Assembly: GCF_028288225.1 (NCBI RefSeq)
Contig: NZ_JAQBOC010000038.1
Coordinates: forward strand, 1 to 62,852
Reading direction: 5' to 3'
From: Mucilaginibacter sp.
GTDB lineage: Bacteria > Bacteroidota > Bacteroidia > Sphingobacteriales > Sphingobacteriaceae
Length of the DNA: 62,852 nucleotides
This document shows positions 8,009 through 15,575 of the stretch, one piece after another; position 1 is the first letter of the stretch; each line of letters begins with the position of its first letter. Below the pieces are notes generated by a model. The model was not told the DNA's origin. It ran no database searches and worked only from the letters and a program-made list of their open reading frames with translations. Position numbers and translations under genes: made by a program.

Positions 8009-9063
8009 TATTTTTTGATGTTTCTTTCATTAAGTGCCTGTTGAAATTTGCGCGCATTTACCATATGGTCGGCAACATTGGTGGCAAAAGCATGATAACC
8101 TGAAAAATCGGCTTTGGCACACATATAAATATAGTCGCTTTTCTGATAATCAAGCACGGCATTAACGGCATTAACTGATGGCATCATAATTGGGCCCGGG
8201 GGCAAGCCTGTATGCAGGTAAGTGTTATAGGGCGAATTTATAGAAAGGTACCTGGTAAGCACCCGTTTAATTGTGAAATCATTTTCGGCAAAAATAACAG
8301 TGGGGTCGGCCTCCAGCTTCATGCCCTTTTTCAGGCGGTTTAAATACAGACCGGCCACGGCAGGCATTTCGTCATCATGTAAAGCTTCTGCATCAACTAT
8401 AGAGGCTAAAACAGAAACCTCTATAGGGTTAAGATTAATGGCTGCAGCCTTTTGCTTACGTTCAGGGGTCCAGAATTTTTCATAATTGGCATACATCCGC
8501 TTAAAAAACTTTTCCGGAGTAATGTTCCAGTAAAGCTGGTAGCTGTTCGGCATAAACATGGTATACACATTATCTGTTGTAAAACCATATTGCTGTATAT
8601 AGCTGGTTGAATCCAGTAACCGGATGATAGCCGTTGAGTCTGGTTCTATCTTTTTGGCCACAAAGCCGGCAAACTCTTCCTTCAGCCTTAAATTATGAAA
8701 CGACAAAGTAACAGGTTCCTGGGAACCAGAGGCCAGCATGTTTACTAGTCTGCGGTTGCTCATGCCATTTTGCAGGTGATAGCGGCCCGGTTTAATCCGG
8801 CTAACATAGTTCATATTTTCGGCTGCATGATAAAACGAGGCAGTATCTTTTACTATTCCCTGCTGCTTAATAGTTTTATAAACATCATTAAAATCAGCGC
8901 CGGTGTGTATGTAAAGATATTCCTGTTTGTCTGTTACATTTGGGCTAAAATATTTCAGATAGTAGTTTAATCCGGTAAATCCTATTGCTATAATAAGTAT
9001 GATCACCATAGCTACAATAAATTTTCTTAAAGTTCCGCCTGATGATGCTTTTTTTGCTGTCAT
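8008..9063 (-). CDS. mltG: endolytic murein transglycosylase MltG
   Basis: A 351-residue protein with one N-terminal membrane helix (about residues 13-33) and a YceG/MltG domain facing the periplasm. The conserved helix ASIVDAEALHDDEMP contains the predicted catalytic glutamate at residue 226, followed by GLYLNRLKKGMKLEADPTV and SPYNTYLHTGLPPGPI. MltG cleaves nascent glycan strands and sets their length. The usual ASIVEKE is ASIVDAE here, and the catalytic position is kept. It starts 10 bases after the rhodanese gene in a cluster that also contains a PASTA-domain protein, consistent with a cell-wall role. Confidence 0.95.
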   Translation of the reverse strand: MTAKKASSGGTLRKFIVAMVIILIIAIGFTGLNYYLKYFSPNVTDKQEYLYIHTGADFNDVYKTIKQQGIVKDTASFYHAAENMNYVSRIKPGRYHLQNGMSNRRLVNMLASGSQEPVTLSFHNLRLKEEFAGFVAKKIEPDSTAIIRLLDSTSYIQQYGFTTDNVYTMFMPNSYQLYWNITPEKFFKRMYANYEKFWTPERKQKAAAINLNPIEVSVLASIVDAEALHDDEMPAVAGLYLNRLKKGMKLEADPTVIFAENDFTIKRVLTRYLSINSPYNTYLHTGLPPGPIMMPSVNAVNAVLDYQKSDYIYMCAKADFSGYHAFATNVADHMVNARKFQQALNERNIKK

Positions 9064-9073
9064 TGTAAAATAT

Positions 9074-9376
9074 TTATTGTGTTAATTTTTGAAGGGCCAT
9101 TAGGCCGCCGGTTAAGTTGCGTGCCTGCTGGTAGCCATTTTGAATTAATATCGCTCTTGCTGTTTCGCTTCTTAAACCTACTTTGCAAATAACAATAATT
9201 TCATCCGTTTTGTTATATCCTAAATGGTTTATGTTATTGTTTAACGCTGATAAAGGGATATTCTTGCCGCCAATGTTGTAGGTATGATATTCTATCTTTT
9301 CCCTAACATCAAGCAAATTCAGTTCTTCACCATTTTGGATCTTGGCCAATAATTCCCTACTGTTGATTGGTGACAT
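9074..9376 (-). CDS. single-domain rhodanese-like protein
   Basis: A 100-residue rhodanese fold with the active-site loop CKVGLRS (Cys64) and the typical LLDVREKIEY and NLTGGL segments. Such proteins carry persulfide sulfur on the cysteine. The physiological acceptor is unknown. Its start lies inside the 3' end of the PASTA gene (20-base overlap), so it is probably translated by coupling. It has no signal peptide and is cytoplasmic. Confidence 0.9.
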   Translation of the reverse strand: MSPINSRELLAKIQNGEELNLLDVREKIEYHTYNIGGKNIPLSALNNNINHLGYNKTDEIIVICKVGLRSETARAILIQNGYQQARNLTGGLMALQKLTQ

Positions 9377-10181
9377 CTTTTTTACCTTGTGAAACGGTAA
9401 GATTTATGCGCGTACCATTACTTGCCTTACTTAATGAGTCGGTTTTCATGGGTGATTGTGCTACAACAACCAAACTGGTAGAATCGGTTATAGCGCCCTG
9501 GTAAGTTATGGTGCCTAAAGTTAAGCCGCCGTTTTTTATTACAAATTTGGCCTCGTCAAAGTCCTTATTTACCAGGTCGGGGATGTCAACTTCACTTGCA
9601 CCTTCGCCGTTGCCCAACACCAGGTCAATTCTTGATCCTTTTGGGATCTTGGCGCCGGCTTTTATAACCTGGCCGCCAAAGCGCATTTCCAGGATCCTGT
9701 CGCGCGCAATGTCAGATTTATAAGTTGTATCACCAACTTTTAAGCCATAGTTTGCCAGTGTTGCCACTGCCTCACGGTAAGTGTAAGGCTCCAGGTCGGG
9801 CAAAGAAATGGGAGGGGCAAGGCGGGTAACTACCGTTAAATAAATTGTCCTGTTTTCTTTAACGTTAGTGCCGGGATCAGGATCCTGCTCAATAACTGAG
9901 CCGGGGGCCTGGTCAAGTACATAAACTGAGTCAATTTTATATTCAAAGCCTTGCTCTTTTAGTAAACCCATTGCTTTTTCGGCCGACAAGCCTTTTAACT
10001 GCGGCACAGGGATGCCCGTGCCATGCCTGGTGTAAAAGCTTAAGCTAAAGAACACTATCATAAAAATAACAACTACCGAACCCACCGCTAGAAGCAGATT
10101 AGTACGGAATTGCCTGGTTTTTAAATAAGCCCAAAATTTACGCATCTGTTTTTTATAAGGATATTTGTACTCAATTTGCAA
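9357..10181 (-). CDS. membrane-anchored PASTA-domain protein
   Basis: A protein of up to 274 residues with a basic N-terminus, one membrane helix (about residues 28-50) and three PASTA repeats outside (about 57-119, 126-191 and 200-266). There is no kinase domain, unlike PrkC-type proteins. PASTA domains bind uncrosslinked peptidoglycan or beta-lactams. A downstream ATG at 10145 (MRKFWAYL) resembles the usual family start, so the first 12 residues may not be translated. It heads the leftward cluster with rhodanese, mltG, thioesterase and yihY, and probably supplies its promoter. Confidence 0.88.
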   Translation of the reverse strand: MQIEYKYPYKKQMRKFWAYLKTRQFRTNLLLAVGSVVVIFMIVFFSLSFYTRHGTGIPVPQLKGLSAEKAMGLLKEQGFEYKIDSVYVLDQAPGSVIEQDPDPGTNVKENRTIYLTVVTRLAPPISLPDLEPYTYREAVATLANYGLKVGDTTYKSDIARDRILEMRFGGQVIKAGAKIPKGSRIDLVLGNGEGASEVDIPDLVNKDFDEAKFVIKNGGLTLGTITYQGAITDSTSLVVVAQSPMKTDSLSKASNGTRINLTVSQGKKDVTNQQ

Positions 10182-10320
10182 TCAAACATAGTGCAAAATT
10201 TCGGAATTCGGAATTTCGATTTCGGATTTGATAATTGGAATCAGGATTGTTTTTGAGGGTTATGGAAGTTAGCTGAGACTTTAAATCCCTGGAATTTAGA
10301 GGTAGTAAATAAGAATAACC

Positions 10321-11028
10321 CTAACACTTTACAGTTTTCTTTTTAGCAACGGGTTTTCCCCTGCCTATTGTTTTTTGGATATAATCAGCTGCCGCTGGCA
10401 CTTTGCAAGCCGTACCATTCTTATCTATCATAATGGTACCTAATTTGTTTGCAGTTGCAATGGCATCATCAGTTAAAGCGGCTATGTACGACCCCAGCGA
10501 GATTATAAAACCATTCATAGTATAACGCACACGGTTGCCGGCCGAATGGATAGTTTGTTCAACCCTGGTAAGTAACGCTTTCAAAGCCTTAATATCCAAT
10601 TCATCATCTGGCTTTAGCGAAACTATATTGGAGAGTGTTGCCCAACCGGCGGCGGCAATATATTCCTTTCCGTCATTTATCCATTCACATGCCAGTTCAT
10701 ATCCATAATTGCTTCCAGCAGCCACCCATGGCACAGTGTACTCGCCGATGTTATTCGAAACGGCCTGGTTTACCCAGGTTTGCAAATCATCCCTGGTCAT
10801 TTTTTCATCATCCGCTATCAAACCTGCCAGGTACATGGCATCGGCATTTCCTGTTGCATAAAGGTCTTTAGCAAGCTGGTAATCTTTTTTGACCTTTTGT
10901 TGGATCGTCTTTAATTGCTCTATCTTCACCCCGAAAAATGGCTCTTTAACTCCATGTTTCAGTAAGATCTTTTTTATACTATCGCTGCCCATAGCCTTAA
11001 GGTCAGCCATAATTTCTTTTACCTCCAT
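10321..11028 (-). CDS. DNA alkylation repair protein, AlkD-like HEAT-repeat family
   Basis: About 235 residues of repeated helix pairs typical of the AlkD-like family. It begins with a helix containing SIKKILLKHGVKEPFFGVKI and continues with a WV..AV..NIGEYT segment and GWATLSNIV. AlkD enzymes remove positively charged alkylated bases using a curved HEAT surface. Not all members are active and the catalytic residues are hard to place by eye. The frame extends upstream to 11070, but the paired ATG at 11028-11031 gives the usual start MEVKEIMADL. The C-terminus is lysine-rich. Confidence 0.8.
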   Translation of the reverse strand: MEVKEIMADLKAMGSDSIKKILLKHGVKEPFFGVKIEQLKTIQQKVKKDYQLAKDLYATGNADAMYLAGLIADDEKMTRDDLQTWVNQAVSNNIGEYTVPWVAAGSNYGYELACEWINDGKEYIAAAGWATLSNIVSLKPDDELDIKALKALLTRVEQTIHSAGNRVRYTMNGFIISLGSYIAALTDDAIATANKLGTIMIDKNGTACKVPAAADYIQKTIGRGKPVAKKKTVKC

Positions 11029-11193
11029 CATGATATTTATGCTAACTCTTTGTTGCCATGAATATATCAAATTTTATAGCTATTAAAATTAAAAAATAAC
11101 AATTTTACGGCATAAAACTGTTAGCAGGATTAGATTTTATGGGTATAGCAGAAACTTAACTAGCCTTGAAAATAGTAAATACTTCCATGAAAA

Positions 11194-11616
11194 TCAGATT
11201 AAATACTGCTCAATAACATCCCCCGGGATCTTTAATCCCCGGCCGGTTGCCATGTCAATCATTACATAATCAAAATAGCCGTCGCAGCAGATTTTTCCGG
11301 TTGCTTTGTTGGTGATACTGAACTTTACACGGCAGCCTTTATCGTTTATAGTTTCTATGCCGGTTTTCACTATAAAGTAGTCGCCCATAGTTAGGGCGCG
11401 TTTATAATCAACGTGCGCAGTACTCACCACCCAACCAAAACCCCGCTCTATGAATTTTTCCATTGCCATGCCATAGCAGCGTTCCATTTGATCATACCGG
11501 GCGGCCAGCACATAATCAAAGTATTTGCTGTTGTGGACGTGATGAAACATATCAATATCATCAGGCCGTACACGGAATTCAGTTTCGAAGGTGGAGAGAG
11601 TAGGAGGTGTTTCCAT
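11194..11616 (-). CDS. acyl-CoA thioesterase (4HBT hotdog family)
   Basis: About 140 residues of hotdog fold with the motif RPDDIDMFHHVHNSKYFDY, where the catalytic aspartate and the HxHN loop are visible. It is related to the thioesterase at 7601-8008 but clearly distinct and transcribed alone. The frame is open to 11661, but METPPTLSTFETEF is the plausible start; the upstream part is unlike the family. It hydrolyses short- or medium-chain acyl-CoA or acyl-ACP, with substrate not inferable. Confidence 0.85.
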   Translation of the reverse strand: METPPTLSTFETEFRVRPDDIDMFHHVHNSKYFDYVLAARYDQMERCYGMAMEKFIERGFGWVVSTAHVDYKRALTMGDYFIVKTGIETINDKGCRVKFSITNKATGKICCDGYFDYVMIDMATGRGLKIPGDVIEQYLI

Positions 11617-11719
11617 GGGGTATAAAGGTAAGAAATGATGCGCAGATGTGCGAATGTGCAAATGTGCGGATGGCTGTTTTAAACAGAGTTATTTTAGTAG
11701 TTACCTATCCTGTATTGTC

Positions 11720-11890
11720 GCCTGCCTTTCCGCCGGCAGGCTGTGAGGACACAGCCTGTGGGGTTGAGTTAGATTATGTTTAGTGGTGGATTTTGCATTA
11801 GCGATAGCAGCGGATACCGGCCTCGCGCCTAAGGCTCGTGGCGTATGAGCGGATAGCGCGGCCCCGCTTCTACCAGCGGGAAACGCCCAT
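11720..11890. repeat. GC-rich, hairpin-rich intergenic element
   Basis: Within an AT-rich intergenic region this stretch is unusually GC-rich and carries nested hairpins. GCCTGCC/GGCAGGC (11720-11741) is followed at once by CTGTG/CACAG (11741-11754). A second part, about 11800-11880, contains two near-copies of AGCGGATA followed by GGCC. It encodes no convincing protein. It looks like a dispersed palindromic element. The number of genomic copies cannot be seen from one window. Confidence 0.5.
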
Positions 11891-12108
11891 GTCCTTTTGA
11901 AACTTGATTGAAGGATTAAAAGATGACCATTAAAAATAAAGCAGCCAAAATCCTCAAATCAGGAAAATTATGGTTCAGAAAATAACGCGCAAACAGACGC
12001 GAAGCATCGCGTCTCTACCACACATACTATAAATTTTTTCAATACACCAATATAACAACTACAACCAATATAACAACAACAACCATTACAACTTATCCGA
12101 CCCACCCC
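11891..12108. other. intergenic region upstream of rpsO with short repeats
   Basis: No gene is visible. Near 11995-12013 there is a hairpin GACGCG/CGCGTC with a six-base loop. At 12047-12093 a run of ACAAC words (family of the run at 15366-15431) precedes the rpsO promoter. Confidence 0.5.
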
Positions 12109-12139
12109 TTGTATATTCCACAAACAAAACTTACCTTTG
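12109..12139 (+). promoter_or_regulatory. Bacteroidetes-type promoter of rpsO
   Basis: TTG (12109-12111) and TACCTTTG (12132-12139) are separated by 20 bases. This matches the Bacteroidetes primary sigma consensus (TTG or TTTG, about 19 bases, TAnnTTTG). The start codon follows 46 bases later. Confidence 0.75.
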
Positions 12140-12185
12140 CACCCACAATTAATAGAGTTATTTACGCTTTAATATTATTCACGTA

Positions 12186-12464
12186 ATGTATTTAAGTTCA
12201 GAAGCAAAGGCAGAGATCTTTGCAAAACATGGTAAAAGCGCTGCCGATACAGGTACAGCGGAAGGTCAGGTGGCATTGTTCACTTACCGTATTGCACATT
12301 TAACCGGTCACTTGAAAAAAAACAAACATGATTTTTCAACCCAGTTATCACTGCAAAAATTAGTAGGTAAACGTCGTGCATTACTTGCATACCTGTTCAA
12401 AAAAGACATTGAAAGATATCGTGCTATCATCAAAGCCCTACAGCTAAGGGATATCATCAAATAA
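12186..12464 (+). CDS. rpsO: 30S ribosomal protein S15 (uS15)
   Basis: A 92-residue protein with the S15 pattern: GTAEGQVALFTYRIAHLTGHL, then KHDFSTQLSLQKLVGKRRALLAYL and a final helix. S15 binds the central domain of 16S rRNA early in 30S assembly. It lies just upstream of pnp, the classic rpsO-pnp order, with a Rho-independent hairpin between them, so pnp may be transcribed partly by read-through. Confidence 0.98.
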   Translation: MYLSSEAKAEIFAKHGKSAADTGTAEGQVALFTYRIAHLTGHLKKNKHDFSTQLSLQKLVGKRRALLAYLFKKDIERYRAIIKALQLRDIIK

Positions 12465-12483
12465 CTTTTCTTATTTTTTTATA

Positions 12484-12516
12484 AAAAGCCGTCCGATTTA
12501 TCTGGATGGCTTTTTT
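12484..12516 (+). terminator. rpsO terminator
   Basis: AAAAGCCGTCC pairs with GGATGGCTTTT (one G-T pair), followed by a run of T. It lies 20 bases after the rpsO stop codon. Confidence 0.85.
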
Positions 12517-12627
12517 ACTTTGGAAAACATTATAAGCCGCTTATAAAAAAATTAAAAGCTTATAATTTCTTCGTTGCCGGTAAAAGGCAAATTATAGAAC
12601 GAAACTATATACACACACATAAAAACC

Positions 12628-12656
12628 GATGCGCTCCGAAAGATGAAAAGCGCATC
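12628..12656 (+). promoter_or_regulatory. leader hairpin directly upstream of pnp
   Basis: GATGCGCT (12628-12635) and its exact complement (12649-12656) enclose a 13-base loop and end 14 bases before the pnp start codon. No T-run follows, so it is not a terminator. In enterobacteria PNPase controls its own mRNA through a leader stem; an analogous role here is inference. Confidence 0.5.
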
Positions 12657-12670
12657 AAAACGAAAAAAAG

Positions 12671-14800
12671 ATGAGTTTAAACGTAATTAAAAAGGTTATT
12701 GATTTAGGTGACGGCCGCACCATTGAGATCGAAACCGGTAAGCTGGCCAAACAAGCCGATGGCTCTGTAGTAATTAAAATGGGTGATACCATGTTGCTTG
12801 CTACTGTAGTATCATCATTGGAAGCAAAAGAAGGAGTTGATTTTTTACCCCTATCTGTTGACTACCAGGAAAAATATGCTGCCACGGGACGGATCCCGGG
12901 TGGGTTTTTACGCCGCGAGGCCCGTTTATCAGACTACGAGGTTTTGATCTCGCGTTTGGTTGACCGTGCTTTACGCCCAATGTTCCCTGAAGATTATCAC
13001 GCTGATACACAAGTGATGATCTCTTTGATTTCTGCCGATAAAGATATTATGCCTGATTGCCTTGCAGGTTTGGCGGCATCAGCAGCTTTATCAGTTTCTG
13101 ATATTCCTTTTAACGGCCCTATCTCTGAAGTACGTGTTGCTAAAGTTGATGGACAGTTGATCATCAACCCAACATTAAGCCAGCTGGCTAATGCTACTTT
13201 AGAATTTATTGTAGCAGGCAGCGAGCATGACATTAACATGGTTGAAGGTGAATCAAAAGAGATCCAGGAAGAAGAGCTGGTTGAAGCAATTAAATTTGCG
13301 CACACTGCTATCAAGATTCAGTGTTTAGCACAAAAAGAACTGACTGCGGAGGTTGGTAAAACGGTTAAACGTGTTTACAGCCACGAGAACAGCAATGAGG
13401 ATTTAAAGAAAGCCATTTATGCTGCTACTTATGAGCAGGTTTATGCTATCGCATCTTCTGCATCTGCGAAGGATGAGCGTTCAGCTAAATTTAAGGAAGT
13501 GCGCGATACTTACATCGCAACTTTAGGTGAGATTGATGACGTTACCAAATTTCTTGCTAAAAAATACTACCATGATGTTGAGTACGACGCTATCCGGAAC
13601 CTTGTATTAGATGAAGGCAAACGTTTAGACGGCCGTTCAACTACCCAGATCCGCCCGATATGGAGCGAGATTGGTTATTTGCCATCTGCACACGGTTCTG
13701 CTGTGTTCACCCGTGGCGAAACACAATCATTAACCACAGTTACCTTAGGTGCTAAGGATGACGAGCAAATGATTGATGGTGCCTTCATTAATGGCTATCA
13801 GAAATTCCTTTTACATTATAATTTCCCTGGTTTCTCAACAGGTGAAGTTCGCCCTAACAGGGGAGCAGGCCGCAGAGAAATTGGTCATGGTAATTTGGCA
13901 ATGCGCTCGTTAAAACGTGTATTGCCTGCTGAAGATGAGAATCCTTATACCATCCGTATCGTATCTGATATTTTAGAATCAAACGGTTCGTCATCAATGG
14001 CTACGGTTTGTGCCGGTACATTGGCGTTGATGGATGCAGGTGTTAAGATCACTGCGCCGGTATCAGGTATTGCAATGGGTTTGATCACCAATGAAATGGG
14101 TACTAAATATGCTATCCTTTCTGATATTTTAGGTGATGAAGATCACCTGGGTGATATGGACTTTAAAGTAACCGGTACTGAAAAAGGCATTGTTGCGGTA
14201 CAAATGGACCTTAAGATAAACGGACTATCATACGAAGTTTTAACCAATGCGTTGAACCAGGCTAAAGATGGTCGTTTACACATTTTAGGCGAAATGGCTA
14301 AAACCATTACCGTTCCGCGCGAAGATTACAAACCACATGCTCCGCGCATTATCACTATCCGTATTGATAAAGAATTCATTGGTGCGGTTATCGGACCTGG
14401 TGGAAAGATCATCCAGGAAATGCAACGCGAAACCGGTGCTACTATCTCAATTGAAGAAGTAGGTAACCAGGGCGTTGTTCAGATCTTTGCAGATAACAAG
14501 GAAGCTATTGATAAAGCGGTATCACGTATCAAAGCTATTGCTTCAAAACCTGAGGTTGGCGAAATATATGAAGGTAAAGTAAAATCAATAATGCCTTTCG
14601 GCGCATTTGTTGAAATTATGCCGGGTAAAGACGGTTTACTGCATATCTCTGAAATTGATCATCGCAGAATTGAAACAATGGACGGGATCTTTGAAATTGG
14701 CGACGAAGTACGCGTTAAATTGCTTGATGTTGATAAGCAAGGTAAATTGAAACTTTCACGTAAAGTTTTGCTGCCACGCCCGGAAGCGCCTAAGAATTAG
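12671..14800 (+). CDS. pnp: polyribonucleotide nucleotidyltransferase (PNPase)
   Basis: A 709-residue protein with the full PNPase order: first RNase PH domain, helical linker, second RNase PH domain with GERR-like and [21 protein letters not shown] segments, KH domain ([15 protein letters not shown] at about residues 573-587) and C-terminal S1 domain (about 630-700). It degrades RNA 3' to 5' by phosphorolysis and works in the mRNA decay machinery. Length is normal. It follows rpsO, and a perfect 22-bp hairpin lies downstream. Confidence 0.98.
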   Translation: MSLNVIKKVIDLGDGRTIEIETGKLAKQADGSVVIKMGDTMLLATVVSSLEAKEGVDFLPLSVDYQEKYAATGRIPGGFLRREARLSDYEVLISRLVDRALRPMFPEDYHADTQVMISLISADKDIMPDCLAGLAASAALSVSDIPFNGPISEVRVAKVDGQLIINPTLSQLANATLEFIVAGSEHDINMVEGESKEIQEEELVEAIKFAHTAIKIQCLAQKELTAEVGKTVKRVYSHENSNEDLKKAIYAATYEQVYAIASSASAKDERSAKFKEVRDTYIATLGEIDDVTKFLAKKYYHDVEYDAIRNLVLDEGKRLDGRSTTQIRPIWSEIGYLPSAHGSAVFTRGETQSLTTVTLGAKDDEQMIDGAFINGYQKFLLHYNFPGFSTGEVRPNRGAGRREIGHGNLAMRSLKRVLPAEDENPYTIRIVSDILESNGSSSMATVCAGTLALMDAGVKITAPVSGIAMGLITNEMGTKYAILSDILGDEDHLGDMDFKVTGTEKGIVAVQMDLKINGLSYEVLTNALNQAKDGRLHILGEMAKTITVPREDYKPHAPRIITIRIDKEFIGAVIGPGGKIIQEMQRETGATISIEEVGNQGVVQIFADNKEAIDKAVSRIKAIASKPEVGEIYEGKVKSIMPFGAFVEIMPGKDGLLHISEIDHRRIETMDGIFEIGDEVRVKLLDVDKQGKLKLSRKVLLPRPEAPKN

Positions 14801-14804
14801 TAAG

Positions 14805-14883
14805 TAGTTGATTGGGTTAGATTAAGTTGATTGAGTTAAATGGTTTTTAACTTAATCACTCACTCAATTAACTTAGTCAACTA
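14805..14883. repeat. inverted repeat of GTTGATTGAGTTA words
   Basis: Left arm words such as GTTGATTGGGTTAG and GTTGATTGAGTTA are answered by TTAATCACTCACTCAATTAAC and TTAGTCAAC on the right, making a long imperfect hairpin immediately after the pnp stop. A related copy lies at 36630-36706. Confidence 0.7.
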
Positions 14884-14930
14884 ATTTTAAATATTAAAAC
14901 CCTCAATATGAGGGTTTTAATATTTAAAAT
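14884..14930 (+). terminator. perfect 22-bp hairpin, pnp terminator
   Basis: Two perfectly complementary 22-base arms (14884-14905 and 14909-14930) flank a three-base loop. The inner core is AAAACCCTCA/TGAGGGTTTT and the outer part is A/T only. It can work on both strands. Confidence 0.85.
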
Positions 14931-15028
14931 TAATTAATTTCATTTTTTTAAAACAAAAAGGAGCTTTTTCAACTTCAATAAGTTTGAAGTTGACTGATAA
15001 AACCGTTAAGTCCGATCCCTGATATAAA

Positions 15029-15298
15029 ATGGCTTCTACTAATAACGATCCTTTAGATTTTATCAATAATTCACCGGGTATACAATCGGGCTCACAGGCG
15101 GATTTAGTACAGTTGTTATTATATGAAATTATAAGGGTTAAAGAACTTATTATCTATTACGATTCCATCCCAAATGGAGGTGGCCAGCTTGGCTCGTCTA
15201 TCTTGAATGAGCTTGTTTCAGAAGCTTACAACTCCCTCGTGAACTATGATACCGTTTTAATGCAGAAATATTATGATCTGCTGTTGAACTGTGATTAG
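15029..15298 (+). CDS. hypothetical protein
   Basis: An 89-residue acidic, mostly helical soluble protein without signal peptide or membrane segment. The middle (about residues 24-50) is a leucine/isoleucine-rich helix, followed by a Gly-rich turn PNGGGQLGSS and another helix. I recognise no family. It stands alone between the pnp terminator and the ABC permease with no obvious partner. The start ATG follows a spaced AT-rich leader. Coding looks real from codon use and length. Confidence 0.6.
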   Translation: MASTNNDPLDFINNSPGIQSGSQADLVQLLLYEIIRVKELIIYYDSIPNGGGQLGSSILNELVSEAYNSLVNYDTVLMQKYYDLLLNCD

Positions 15299-15365
15299 CG
15301 CTTCGCAGTGGTTAGAGATTAGAGATTAGTTTTTTGAAGTCTGAAAGAAGGAGATTTATTTCAAT

Positions 15366-15431
15366 ATTTACAACTCCTGTAACTCTCAAAACGTCTACAA
15401 CCTTTACAACATCTACAACCCTTACAACCTT
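15366..15431. repeat. tandem run of CTACAAC / TTTACAAC words
   Basis: About six loosely periodic words (CTACAACC, TTTACAAC, TCTACAACC and similar) run through this gap. The same vocabulary appears at 12047-12093 upstream of rpsO. A fragment of another repeat vocabulary (GGTTAGAGATTAGAGATTAG, at 15310-15330) precedes it. No protein is convincing here. Confidence 0.6.
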
Positions 15432-15575
15432 TTCACAATCCTCCGCAAACGAACACTCCGCTGCATCAAAACCGAACGTTTTTATTTACGATTTTTATTT
15501 TATTATTTTGATTTTCAATTAGTTAAAATAATGGCATTGTGTTGGCTATTCAGCATTTATAAATATATATGCATT

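Noticed and set aside
11616..11661. Upstream extension of the second thioesterase
   Set aside because: The first 15 residues are unlike the family and derive from word-like DNA (repeated TGTGCGAATGTGC); METPPT is the normal type of start.
15334..15522. 62-codon frame before the ABC permease
   Set aside because: It is Thr/Ser-rich only because it runs through the CTACAAC/TTTACAAC word repeat; the translated text is low-complexity and matches nothing.
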